Assembly (NCBI RefSeq): GCF_946482605.1
Contig: NZ_CAMLSE010000001.1
Coordinates: 310,001-374,000, forward strand
DNA length: 64,000 bases
Source of the DNA: an uncultured Dyadobacter sp.
GTDB taxonomy: Bacteria > Bacteroidota > Bacteroidia > Cytophagales > Spirosomataceae
Reading direction: 5' to 3'
The notes beneath the pieces are model-generated. The model saw nothing but the letters and a program-made list of their open reading frames with translations, was not told where the DNA came from and did not search any database. Made by a program: the position numbers and the translations under genes. Of the stretch, positions 1 through 8,723 are shown piece after piece; the first letter of the stretch is position 1; each line of letters starts with the position of its first letter.

Positions 1-692
1 ACCACGCTTCTGAGGCCGGTGGCAAACTTGGTGCCGTCTTTCTGCAATTGCCCCGTTTTGTTGGCGTCGAATTTCCAGATACCGCCGTGGTCTTCGAGGA
101 TCGGGCATGGATCCATTCCTTTGGAGCCCGGTGTGCGGTTTTGTTCCTGGCAGGCATTGGAATTGGCACCGAAAGGGACGTACATGAAACCCTTGTCGTC
201 GAATGTAATGGGTTTAGCAATGTGCTCGTGCATGCCGTGTGGGTGATCGTCGGTCAGGATCACTTCCTCGGGGCTATCGGGTACAAGTTGTCCGGGCGTG
301 AGCTTGTAGCGATAAACCACCAGCTCAGAGCTGAAATACAGGTAACCTTTGTAGATGCGCATGGCCGTTCCATAGGCGCGCTCTTTGGCCGCACCACCGA
401 ATCGCTTGATGATGTCCGCGCGGCCATCCTTGTTCGTATCACGCAATGCGATCACGGATTCGCCCTTGTCGGCGAACCGTGCTTTTACATATATGTCTCC
501 GTTATCGTTGATCGCAATGTGCCTTGCGCGACCCGGAAGGCTGTCGACTACCACAGTGGCTTCGAACCCGTCCGGTAAAAACAAACCGCCGTTCTTTGTA
601 TTAACGACCGGCAAATCCTGATCAGAATGCTGCGTAAACCCCAGTGCAAACAGCACGAGAAGAGAAGCAGACCATTTGAAACGCGTTTTCAT
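1..692 (-). CDS. PQQ-type sugar/sorbosone dehydrogenase-like beta-propeller protein, 3' part outside window
   Basis: The reading frame is open from an ATG at 690-692 to the window edge, so about 230 N-terminal residues are visible. A signal peptide is clear (MKTRFKWSASLLVLFALGFT). The mature part has features of the soluble glucose/sorbosone dehydrogenase propeller family: a 'LPDGFEATVVVD' opening, 'GRARHIAINDNGDIYVKAR', 'HPHGMHEHIAKPITF' and 'MYVPFGANSN'. Members are periplasmic or outer-membrane lipoprotein oxidoreductases, often with a later cytochrome c domain. Neither the cofactor nor the substrate can be read here. It is the last gene of a minus-strand group with the amidohydrolase upstream, but a strong inverted repeat separates the two, so co-transcription is uncertain. 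Confidence 0.8.
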   Translation of the reverse strand, partial: MKTRFKWSASLLVLFALGFTQHSDQDLPVVNTKNGGLFLPDGFEATVVVDSLPGRARHIAINDNGDIYVKARFADKGESVIALRDTNKDGRADIIKRFGGAAKERAYGTAMRIYKGYLYFSSELVVYRYKLTPGQLVPDSPEEVILTDDHPHGMHEHIAKPITFDDKGFMYVPFGANSNACQEQNRTPGSKGMDPCPILEDHGGIWKFDANKTGQLQKDGTKFATGLRSV

Positions 693-719
693 AGGTTAAT
701 TAAGAGGGGTTTAGGGAAA

Positions 720-783
720 CTTCGGCTATCGGCAGTCGGCTATCGAACTTTGTAAGCCGATGGCCGACTGCCGACAGCCGAAG
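720..783. repeat. Long imperfect inverted repeat (terminator-like or dispersed hairpin)
   Basis: Arms at 720-745 and 758-783 are about 26 bases each and pair with only two mismatches around a 12-base loop. The core motif is CGGCAGTCGG. It lies between two minus-strand genes. No T-run follows on either strand, so it is not a canonical terminator. A shorter hairpin with the same GCTGTCG/CGACAGC core is at 38108-38136. Confidence 0.7.
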
Positions 784-785
784 TA

Positions 786-2036
786 CTACTTCAAATATAT
801 CGGCTTCGTGATCCCGTTTAGATCATAGACAATTTTTCCGCCCATGACGGTCAATTCGCATTCGAGTTTTTCTTTGCCTTCGACTTTATAACCGGTTTTG
901 TCATAAAAGCCGAAGTTGCCTTTGCGCATCGAGAATACAGCCACATCGGCGATCGCTCCTTCCGAGATGTGTCCCAATTGTTCGCGGTGGATCACTTTGG
1001 CGGGTTCCCAGGTGCTGGCCCTGATCACCGCCGGGAGGTTCATTCCCATATTATAAAACTTCGACATAATGCTCAGCATATCCTTCATCGAGCCGTTCAT
1101 GCTGCCCGTGTGGAGGTCGGTGCTGATGGTATTGGGATAAAAACCGGCTTTCATGGCCGGGATCGCCTGCGAGTAGTTGAAACTTGCGCCGCCGTAGCCT
1201 ACGTCAAAAATAATGCCTTTTTTACGCGCTTCCAGTGCGAATGGTTTTACTTTTTGTGTGGCTTCATCCACGATGGTTTCCCGCACATTGCCTTCCAGCA
1301 ACGTGTATGCGTGTGTGTATATGTCGCCGGGGCGAAGGTGCTTCATAAACAGCTCTTCGAGTGGGAGCGGAGGCGTGCTGCCGCCGAAATCGATCATAAC
1401 CGGCATATTGGCCAGCTTTCCGGCTTTCACCGCATTATCGACCGGCTTCCAGTCCTTACCCATGAAATGCGCAACTTTAAAGCCGACCACGTCATTGCGG
1501 TTCTTGATCGCAACGCCAGCGGCCAGGTTGGGGTCCATATCTGCCGTGTCCTGCTCCCAGTTGCCGCCGCGCATGCCTTGTCCCACGATGTTGAGCAGGG
1601 ATAATACGCGTGTTTTTGAATTGAAAATTACATTGTTTTTAAATTCAGAAAACGAGTCCCAGCCGGCACCGCCTGCATCGACGATCGTCGTCACGCCTAC
1701 GCGGAAGGTGAAACCGTCGGGCGGTAACGCCACCAAACCATTACTGAGGTAATGGTTTGGCTCGGTACCGAAAAACACATGTCCGTGAATATCGATCAGT
1801 CCTGGCGTTACGTACATGCCTTTGGCGTCCACGACCTGCCGGGCTTCCGCGGGATCAATGTCCCGGGCAACCTTTTTGATTTTCCCCTCAAAAATACCGA
1901 CGTCCATCACGGCATCGATATTGTTTTTGGGGTCGATCACCGTGCCGCCTTTGATCAGTACGCTGTAAGTCTGGGCGTTGCAAACCGCACCGGCCAGACA
2001 TGCCAGGAGAGCGATAAAGATAGACCTGTGCTTCAT
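786..2036 (-). CDS. Exported amidohydrolase/deacetylase-family metallohydrolase
   Basis: 416 residues from the ATG at 2034-2036. This start is preferred because it opens directly on a signal peptide (MKHRSIFIALLACLAGAVCNAQ); a start at 2096 would add 20 unlikely residues and overlap the previous gene. The chain has the amidohydrolase layout: an N-terminal beta-sandwich strand 'VLIKGGTVIDP', the metal motif DIHGH (His84, His86), a 'VVGFKV' lysine that could be the carboxylated bridge, 'YTHAYT' and the catalytic-type Asp in 'STDLHTG'. It resembles the dihydroorotase-like deacetylase group (EF_0837/Atu3266 type), which often sits beside a SelA-like PLP enzyme, as it does here. Family members are normally cytoplasmic; this one appears to be exported. 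The substrate is unknown. Confidence 0.85.
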   Translation of the reverse strand: MKHRSIFIALLACLAGAVCNAQTYSVLIKGGTVIDPKNNIDAVMDVGIFEGKIKKVARDIDPAEARQVVDAKGMYVTPGLIDIHGHVFFGTEPNHYLSNGLVALPPDGFTFRVGVTTIVDAGGAGWDSFSEFKNNVIFNSKTRVLSLLNIVGQGMRGGNWEQDTADMDPNLAAGVAIKNRNDVVGFKVAHFMGKDWKPVDNAVKAGKLANMPVMIDFGGSTPPLPLEELFMKHLRPGDIYTHAYTLLEGNVRETIVDEATQKVKPFALEARKKGIIFDVGYGGASFNYSQAIPAMKAGFYPNTISTDLHTGSMNGSMKDMLSIMSKFYNMGMNLPAVIRASTWEPAKVIHREQLGHISEGAIADVAVFSMRKGNFGFYDKTGYKVEGKEKLECELTVMGGKIVYDLNGITKPIYLK

Positions 2037-2088
2037 CTTTTTTAGGAAAAGGTTTGGGCTTAGGAATGTTAAATGGTACTGTACATAT

Positions 2089-3309
2089 TTAAACAACTGC
2101 TTTTGACAGTTCTTCTTTCAATCTGGATGCTACGATTTTCTCCTCTCCCGGTTTAAGCATCCAGGTGGTAATGGTCAGCGAATTGCTTTCCGCCGGCATT
2201 ATTTCAATCGACGGGTTGCCTTTCCGAAGGCTTTCCTGCAATGTTTTCACAGGCAGGCTGATCTTGGCGGCATCCCACGACACTTTCAGGGTAGGGGTGT
2301 GGTTCCCGAGTTCGGGGACGGTCACCTCCGTCATCACGCCCTTCACGCTTTTTACGGCATTCTCGATGGTCGCAACGCGGTCTTCCCATATTTTCCACTC
2401 TTTTTTGTGATCCATTTTGACAAAATTGTCGAGGGCGACATACATGCCGAGGATCTCCTCTTTGTTCACTTTCATACCGCGCCCGATGGTTGATCCGCGG
2501 GGAGGCATGCTGAGGCGGGCGGCGTCGATCAGATGTTTTTTACCCATGAGGATACCCGCACTTTGCGGTCCCCGCATGGCTTTTCCGCCTGATACGCACA
2601 CGAGGTCGAAGCCCAGGTCGTTGAAACGCCACAGGTTTTCAACCGGCGGTACGTCCGCAGCCATGTCGATCATGGTAGGGATGCCGTTCTTTTTGGCGAT
2701 CTCGATCCATTGCTGGTGATTGATCTGCCCTTTGTCGGACTGGATGTGCAGGAACCACATCAATGCGGTCTTCTCGTTGATCGCCTTCTGTAATTCTTCC
2801 GCTGTTTCAACCTGCACGATCTTGCAGCCGGTGTTGGTCAATGCGTGTGAATAGCCGATGTTATGGCCTTTCTGGATAATCACCTCCGATTTCATACCGG
2901 TGCCTTCCAGATGGGGAAGCGCTTCTACTTTCTTCTGGTCCATACCGGTGAGCACGCCGGCAAGTCCGAGCGTAAGCGCCGAAAAGCAGCCTGCGGTCAC
3001 CACGGCAGATTCGGCATGGGTGATGGCCGCGATTTTCTCGCCAACCTTGGTCTGGACTTCATCGAGCATCATAAATTCCTTGGCCGCGCCCTGGATGGTA
3101 GCTACTACGTCGTCCTGCATGAGGGAGCCGGTCATCATCGTGTAGGTTCCTGCCGCATTAATAAAGGTGCGGATGCCGAGTTCCTTGGCAAGGTTGCGGA
3201 CCGGTGCATTGGCGAGCAGACCGGCAGCATCGGCGGTGCCGTTGCCCAAAAATCCACCCAGGAGCGGGACGGTGGACAGATGCTTGATTAAGTCTCTACG
3301 GTTTATCAT
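2089..3309 (-). CDS. SelA-like PLP-dependent enzyme with export signal (D-glucosaminate-6-phosphate ammonia-lyase-like)
   Basis: 406 residues. The N-terminus carries a twin-arginine-like leader (MINRRDLIKHLSTVPLLGGF). The rest is a fold-type I PLP protein of the selenocysteine synthase-like group: 'FINAAGTYTMMTGSL' near residue 50, 'DMAADVPP' with the cofactor-contacting Asp, and the Schiff-base lysine in 'SGGKAMRGPQSAG' (Lys243). True SelA works on tRNA, but this group, typified by DgaE and EF_0838, acts on small amino-sugar or amino-acid substrates. It lies 52 bases upstream of the amidohydrolase, so the two form a probable operon. A Tat leader would let it be exported already folded with PLP. 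The exact reaction is unknown. Confidence 0.82.
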   Translation of the reverse strand: MINRRDLIKHLSTVPLLGGFLGNGTADAAGLLANAPVRNLAKELGIRTFINAAGTYTMMTGSLMQDDVVATIQGAAKEFMMLDEVQTKVGEKIAAITHAESAVVTAGCFSALTLGLAGVLTGMDQKKVEALPHLEGTGMKSEVIIQKGHNIGYSHALTNTGCKIVQVETAEELQKAINEKTALMWFLHIQSDKGQINHQQWIEIAKKNGIPTMIDMAADVPPVENLWRFNDLGFDLVCVSGGKAMRGPQSAGILMGKKHLIDAARLSMPPRGSTIGRGMKVNKEEILGMYVALDNFVKMDHKKEWKIWEDRVATIENAVKSVKGVMTEVTVPELGNHTPTLKVSWDAAKISLPVKTLQESLRKGNPSIEIMPAESNSLTITTWMLKPGEEKIVASRLKEELSKAVV

Positions 3310-3493
3310 AATGGTTAAGGACAGATAGATTGGTTAAAGGCTTTCGAAAGGAGTTTGACAGTTCACAGAGAAAGGATGTGTTTTAGCGACCTCAATACTC
3401 TGTTTTGTAAGTTTATTTTTTTTAGAATTAGAAATTTAAAAAATAAAGTTTGGTCAATACTAATCCTGATACCTTTTTATTCCGATTGGAGGA

Positions 3494-3536
3494 GGATTAA
3501 AAGTGCCCTCCGGAATAATATTACCGAAAGGCACTT
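3494..3536 (-). terminator. Probable terminator of susC-susD locus 1
   Basis: On the minus strand, a 13-bp stem (arms 3501-3513 and 3524-3536, with two G-U pairs) closes a short AT loop and runs into a weak TTTTAAT tail. It begins 17 bases after the SusD stop codon. Confidence 0.5.
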
Positions 3537-3552
3537 CATACTACCGTCAACT

Positions 3553-5133
3553 TTAATCTACATCCCACCAGATAGGGGTCGCTGCACTGTCTTTTCCCCC
3601 GAGATGGGCCGCAACAGCCGCCTTCACGGCGTCACCGCTGGAGTTGGTCACCGCCGTCGGATAAGTTAATCTTTTGATAAATGTTCCTGCCGGCAGATCG
3701 GCGTTTTTGGTCACCGCAACCGGGTACAGTTTCGGATAGCCGGTTCTTCTGAATTCCGACCAGGCTTCGGTTCCTTCCGGATAAAGGGCAATCCATTTCT
3801 GGGTGATGATCTTTTCCAGTTTGGTCTCGAAATTGTCGGCTTCGCTCCATTTGACCGTTACCTTGGTTTGAGCTGGCAGGTTATTGGCGGTATTCTTCGG
3901 ATCCACATAAGCGGCCTGTGTGGACGCGCTCGTCAGGTATTCGTCTACGCCGCTGGCGCCATTGGCTTTGAAAGAGGCCCGGATGCCGTCCTCATAAAAC
4001 TTCTGCGCGGTGCCGCCCATGTTCCAGCCGCGCAGTGCGCCTTCCGCTTTCAGGAAGTAGCTTTCGGCAACGTCCAGCTGCTTTACCGGTGAGGTCGTCG
4101 ACACGTTGGGTAGCGAGTAGAACTGGTACCGGCTTTTGTCAGGCCTTTCGGACCCCGCCCGGATCCCTTTGATCTTTCCTTTGACACCCGCATTGTCGTC
4201 GGTTGCGGGTAATGCGTAAACCGACAGACGCGGGTCGTTGAAACCGGTCAGGAACGTCTCGATCGTTGCCGAAAGGCGCGTATCGGACCATGCATTGGCC
4301 ATGGTGTAGTAGGGGTTCGTCGTTGTAGGCGTGATTGAGAAGCCTACATCGGTCAATACACCTCCGTTGGCAGCTGCAACGGCACTTTCAGCCTGGGTCT
4401 TGGCCAGGTCGGGCTTTACCTTCGAGATACGCATGGCCAGGCGCAATTTCAATGTATTGGCCAGTTTGATCCAGCTTGTATATTCTCCGAGCAGAGACGA
4501 CTTGTCCCATTTCAGGAAGCGGGTTTTGTCTGCATTGGGATTCGCTGTTTCGGCGGCTTTGAGCGCGACGATCGCCTTGTCCAGCTCGGCAAAGAAAGCG
4601 GTATAAGCCTCTTCTTCCGAATCGAATGAGACCTGTGCAGCGGTACCGTATTTGGTATAAGGATACGGACCAAAAGTGTCGACGAGACGGTGCGCTGCCG
4701 CTACTTTGATGATCAAAGCGATGGCGTACAAGTCGGGGTATTTGGTCTCATAACCTTTTTTCCACATCTGAAGCCATTGGTCCATCACGTTTTGTGTCGA
4801 TGTGTTCCAGGCCGTGTTGTTCCAGCCGTCGACCATGAAATAGGTGGTGGTATTTTCATTGTTAAGGAACGGCGTCGGCGTTTCCAGGTATCCCGCAAAT
4901 GATTCGGCTTGCAGGTTTTGCTGGGTCTGAACGGCGGTAGTCGTTGCGACGATCCGGTTCATCATCAGGGGCAGCAGGATACCGCCTTCATTCGCGTCCT
5001 GAACGAGCTGCTCGTCGGTGATCAGCTTTTCGTCCTGGTTCAGGGTTTGCATATAGTCGGTACAGGACGATGCGGATAGCAGACATCCGAGTGCCAGTAC
5101 GCTGAATTTATGTTTTTCTAGAAAGAATTTCAT
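3553..5133 (-). CDS. SusD/RagB-family nutrient-binding outer-membrane lipoprotein (locus 1)
   Basis: 526 residues with a lipoprotein signal ending in LLSASSC (lipid-anchored Cys24). It has the helical TPR-like plan of SusD-like lipoproteins: N-terminal 'MQTLNQDEKLITDEQL', 'SLLGEYTSWIKLANTLKLRLAMRI', 'AESYFLKAEGALRGW', and C-terminal 'YPEGTEAWSEFRRTGYPKLYPV'. The spacing and the last motif fit the SusD-like_2 subgroup. It works as the surface lid that hands substrate to the SusC pore coded 14 bases upstream. No glycoside hydrolase or peptidase is attached to this locus, so the substrate cannot be inferred. Confidence 0.93.
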   Translation of the reverse strand: MKFFLEKHKFSVLALGCLLSASSCTDYMQTLNQDEKLITDEQLVQDANEGGILLPLMMNRIVATTTAVQTQQNLQAESFAGYLETPTPFLNNENTTTYFMVDGWNNTAWNTSTQNVMDQWLQMWKKGYETKYPDLYAIALIIKVAAAHRLVDTFGPYPYTKYGTAAQVSFDSEEEAYTAFFAELDKAIVALKAAETANPNADKTRFLKWDKSSLLGEYTSWIKLANTLKLRLAMRISKVKPDLAKTQAESAVAAANGGVLTDVGFSITPTTTNPYYTMANAWSDTRLSATIETFLTGFNDPRLSVYALPATDDNAGVKGKIKGIRAGSERPDKSRYQFYSLPNVSTTSPVKQLDVAESYFLKAEGALRGWNMGGTAQKFYEDGIRASFKANGASGVDEYLTSASTQAAYVDPKNTANNLPAQTKVTVKWSEADNFETKLEKIITQKWIALYPEGTEAWSEFRRTGYPKLYPVAVTKNADLPAGTFIKRLTYPTAVTNSSGDAVKAAVAAHLGGKDSAATPIWWDVD

Positions 5134-5147
5134 GAGAATGATAGTGA

Positions 5148-8100
5148 TTAGAAGGTTGCACGAACGGTAACACCATAAGAACGGGTGGCGGGAATGCTGA
5201 ACCCTTCGATGCCCTGCATGGCATTGGCAGTAGTAATGCTCACCTCAGGATCGAACGGCGCGTCTTTATAGAAGAAGAAAAGGTTTCTGCTGATAAACGA
5301 AACGCTGATGTCCTTGATCGCCCGGGATACTTTGGGGAACGTGTAGCCGATAGCGAGTTCACGCATACGCACATTGGTGGCGCTGAACATATATTCTTCG
5401 GCAGCCGCAGCCACATCACCCTTACCGGAAATGAAATTGTAATAGGTTTCAGCAGGGATCACCTTGCCATTCACATTCACACCGCCCGCGTCGCGCGCTT
5501 CACCCGATCTTTTGGAAAGTCCTTTGAAATCAAGCCATTGCTCTGTCATGGAAGCGATCTTGCCACCGAAACGTCCGTCTACCAGGAATGATAATGTTGC
5601 ATTCTTGTACTTAAACTGGTTGTTGAAGCCCAACAGGAATTTCGGGTTCGCATTGCCGAGGTACTGGTCTGTTCCGGCCGAAAGCAGCGGGAGGCCTGTG
5701 GTTTCATTGTACTTGATGTTTCCATTGTCGTCGCGCTGGTAGGTTTTACCAAACAAATCACCATATGACCCGTACTCACGTCCGCCGAGGTTGGAAATGC
5801 CGGGGCGGGTCAGGAAGAGTTGCAGCATACGTGTGCTTCCGCCTGCCTGCAACACAAACCAGTCGGATTTGAGAAGGTTGCTGAGTTCCCGTATCTGGTT
5901 TACGTTCCGGGAGAAGTTCAAGGTCGGGGTCCAGGTGAATCCGCCGCCAAGGTCGGCCTTGTAGCTCAATGTAGATTCGAATCCCTTGTTGCGGATCGTA
6001 CCGCCATTGATCCAGAAGTTCGAAGCGCCCGCTCCGGCCGGTGCCTGGATCTGGAACACCTGGTCGTAGGTAGTCGCATTGTAGTAGGTCAGATTGAAAC
6101 TCAGCTTGTCCTTGAAGAAGCGAAGCTCTGTTCCGATTTCGTAGGAGCGTGTGCGCTCGGGTTTCAGGCTGGTTGTGTCCGACCCGCTGAAGAATGGCAG
6201 GTTGCCGCGCCCGTTTACGTTCTCGTCGTTGGACAAGGAATAGGGGGGCGTCCAGTTGGCAACGCCGAATGGCAATGCATTACCCACCTCCGCATACGAC
6301 GCACGTACTTTCGCGAAAGAAAGAATGTCGCTCGGTTTCAAATGCTCCGTCAGTACATACGACAAACCCACGGAAGGGTAGAAGAACGACTGGTTTACGG
6401 TCGATGACCATTCTTTTCTGGCCGTCAGGTCGAGGAAGAAAGTTTCCTTGTAACCTACGGTCGCTGTTCCGAAAAGTGCCTGTGTCAGTCGTTTCTGCAA
6501 ACTTTCAGTCGCGTTGAAGAAGCCCTGGCCGGTGAGGCTTTGCAATGCATACACCGAGAAATAGTTGGGATAGGAAAGTGTATTCGTTGCCCCATTGTTA
6601 CCCACATTCATGTCGTAGAATGTGTTCTGCGTGTTGCTGAAACCCAGAGTCGCAGACAGGAACAGGTCTTTCCCGAATGTCTTGGTCCCGCTCAGCAAAA
6701 CGTCGGAGTACAACTGGTCCGTGTTGGTGAGGTTCTTTCTGTAACCACCGTTACTGCCCACCAGGGTGGCGTCGGAGGATGCGTACTGGCGAAGTTCATA
6801 AATGTCCTGAACTTTGTCATAGGTCGTACGGCCTTGCAGGTTCAGCCAGTCGGTAATGGTCCATTTGGCAGCGAATGAGTAGATCGTCCGGTTGCGGAAC
6901 TGGTCGGTCTGGTTGCGTTTCGACAACCAGTAGGGGTTCTGATTGGAGCTCGCCTCGTTTTTAATGTAAGGCCAGTTCTGGACGTTCATCAGGCGGGAAG
7001 GGTCCCATTTCTCGAAATTGTTTCCGCTGTATTTGGAAAAATCATCGCCGGTAGGGAACAGGTAAAGGCTGAACATCGGGCTGTAATAGAAGCCGGATTG
7101 CGGGCGGTTGTAAACTTTTTGTTCGATGTAGTTCACCGATCCGTCCAGCGAGAGCTTGTTGCGGAACAGCTGGGTCGTGCCGCGAAGGTTTACATTGTGG
7201 CGGTTGTAATCATTCTCAGGAACGATCCCGTTAGCCTTCGTATTGGCATAGGACACATAGAACTGGCCGACATCATTTCCGTTGGTGATGGAAAGGCTGT
7301 TGACGAAGGTTTTGCCTGTATTGAAAAAGTCTTTCAAATGCCTGTCGCTGCCGTTGGTGATTTTGGGGCCCCAGCTATCGTTTACCGCCGTGTTGGCGAC
7401 GCCGCCGTAACCCTGGCCATAGGAAGTCTGTACCTGTGGCAATGCGATGGGGTTTTCGAAGTTAGCAGTCGAAGAGAAGTTGATCGAAGCAAACCCTTTG
7501 CGTCCTTTTTTAGTGGTAACGAGGATAACACCGTTTGCCGCCTGACTTCCGTACAGCGCTGCGGCAGAAGCTCCTTTCAGGATCGATATGTTCTCGATAT
7601 CTTCCGGGTTGAGGTTGGAGATCGCGTCACCTGCGTCCCTGGTGTCAAACAATGTACTGCCCTGCGAACCGTTCGCATTGTTCATCGGGATACCGTCGAT
7701 CACGTACAGTGGCTGGTTGTTACCCGTAATGGATTTGTTTCCCCGCAAAAGCACTTTCGAGGATGAGCCGGGACCGCCGGTGCCTTTGGTGATCACAACC
7801 CCGGCAGCCTTACCGGCCAGCGAGTTGACCATGTTGGGGTCTTTCACGCGCGTAAGCTCTTCGCCGCCTACGTTCTGCTGCGCGTAGGTCATGCTTTTGG
7901 CATCTTTTTCGATACCTAAGGCCGTGACGATCACTTCACCGAGCTGTTTCACATCGTCGAGCAGCACCAGGTCGATCACCGAGCGGTTGCCGACGGTGAT
8001 TTCCTGGCTGGTGTAGCCGATCGATGAGAAGATGAGGATGGCATTATCGTCCGCCACATTGACGGAGAACTTACCATTGATATCGGTGGTGGTTCCCAAT

Positions 8101-8603
8101 GTGGTTCCTTTTACCAAAACGTTGGTACCCGGAATACCAGCGCCCTTGGCGTCCTTAACGGTACCGGTCACCTCCCTGGCAAGTGTTTTGGAAACCGGCG
8201 CTGCTGCGGGGGACTCCATGCTTACTTTGGATATCGGCTTGTTGTTGATGACGATATTGTTGTTGATCTGGGTATAGCCCAATCCGGTCCCTTCCAGGAT
8301 GGTTTCCAGCGCTTCCTTTACAGTCTTGTTTTCCAGTGCGATGGATATGCGTTTTTTCTTGTCGATGCGCTCGATGCTGGTGACGAATTTGAAGTCGCTT
8401 TTCTTCTCAATGGTCAGAAATGCTTTCTGTAACGTGGCATCTTTCAGGTAAAGGGAGATTTTTACTTCCTCGATGCTCTGGACGGAGCCCGGGTTCATCG
8501 CGAAGGCCGGCCTGATGATACTCAGGATCATGACCATCAGCACGAGTAGTTTCCAATGCCGGTTTGCGGCAAATGGCGGTTGTACTGGTAACAATTTGCT
8601 CAT
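5148..8603 (-). CDS. SusC/RagA-family TonB-linked outer-membrane transporter (locus 1)
   Basis: 1151 residues. After a signal segment (to about residue 36) comes an STN domain ('EEVKISLYLKDATLQKAFLTIE', about 45-115), then a carboxypeptidase-like beta-sandwich ('VTGTVKDAKGAGIPGTNVLV', about 143-215), a TonB plug with the SusC signature 'YVIDGIPMNNANGS' and 'NPEDIENISILKGASAAALYG', and a long barrel ending 'TRSYGVTVRATF'. The terminal Phe fits Bam-dependent insertion. The STN domain marks it as a signalling transporter able to contact the FecR anti-sigma factor encoded upstream, so its own expression is probably induced by substrate through the ECF sigma gene at 9831-10373. Confidence 0.96.
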   Translation of the reverse strand: MSKLLPVQPPFAANRHWKLLVLMVMILSIIRPAFAMNPGSVQSIEEVKISLYLKDATLQKAFLTIEKKSDFKFVTSIERIDKKKRISIALENKTVKEALETILEGTGLGYTQINNNIVINNKPISKVSMESPAAAPVSKTLAREVTGTVKDAKGAGIPGTNVLVKGTTLGTTTDINGKFSVNVADDNAILIFSSIGYTSQEITVGNRSVIDLVLLDDVKQLGEVIVTALGIEKDAKSMTYAQQNVGGEELTRVKDPNMVNSLAGKAAGVVITKGTGGPGSSSKVLLRGNKSITGNNQPLYVIDGIPMNNANGSQGSTLFDTRDAGDAISNLNPEDIENISILKGASAAALYGSQAANGVILVTTKKGRKGFASINFSSTANFENPIALPQVQTSYGQGYGGVANTAVNDSWGPKITNGSDRHLKDFFNTGKTFVNSLSITNGNDVGQFYVSYANTKANGIVPENDYNRHNVNLRGTTQLFRNKLSLDGSVNYIEQKVYNRPQSGFYYSPMFSLYLFPTGDDFSKYSGNNFEKWDPSRLMNVQNWPYIKNEASSNQNPYWLSKRNQTDQFRNRTIYSFAAKWTITDWLNLQGRTTYDKVQDIYELRQYASSDATLVGSNGGYRKNLTNTDQLYSDVLLSGTKTFGKDLFLSATLGFSNTQNTFYDMNVGNNGATNTLSYPNYFSVYALQSLTGQGFFNATESLQKRLTQALFGTATVGYKETFFLDLTARKEWSSTVNQSFFYPSVGLSYVLTEHLKPSDILSFAKVRASYAEVGNALPFGVANWTPPYSLSNDENVNGRGNLPFFSGSDTTSLKPERTRSYEIGTELRFFKDKLSFNLTYYNATTYDQVFQIQAPAGAGASNFWINGGTIRNKGFESTLSYKADLGGGFTWTPTLNFSRNVNQIRELSNLLKSDWFVLQAGGSTRMLQLFLTRPGISNLGGREYGSYGDLFGKTYQRDDNGNIKYNETTGLPLLSAGTDQYLGNANPKFLLGFNNQFKYKNATLSFLVDGRFGGKIASMTEQWLDFKGLSKRSGEARDAGGVNVNGKVIPAETYYNFISGKGDVAAAAEEYMFSATNVRMRELAIGYTFPKVSRAIKDISVSFISRNLFFFYKDAPFDPEVSITTANAMQGIEGFSIPATRSYGVTVRATF

Positions 8604-8723
8604 ACGATTGGGTAGAAAAGGTTAAATTGAATTGAGGGATTATATTAAACTGGATATAGGAATTCTGTTCGGTAAATAGTGGCTTTACACGCAATGGCCT
8701 TTCAGTACATTCTGGTTTATATA

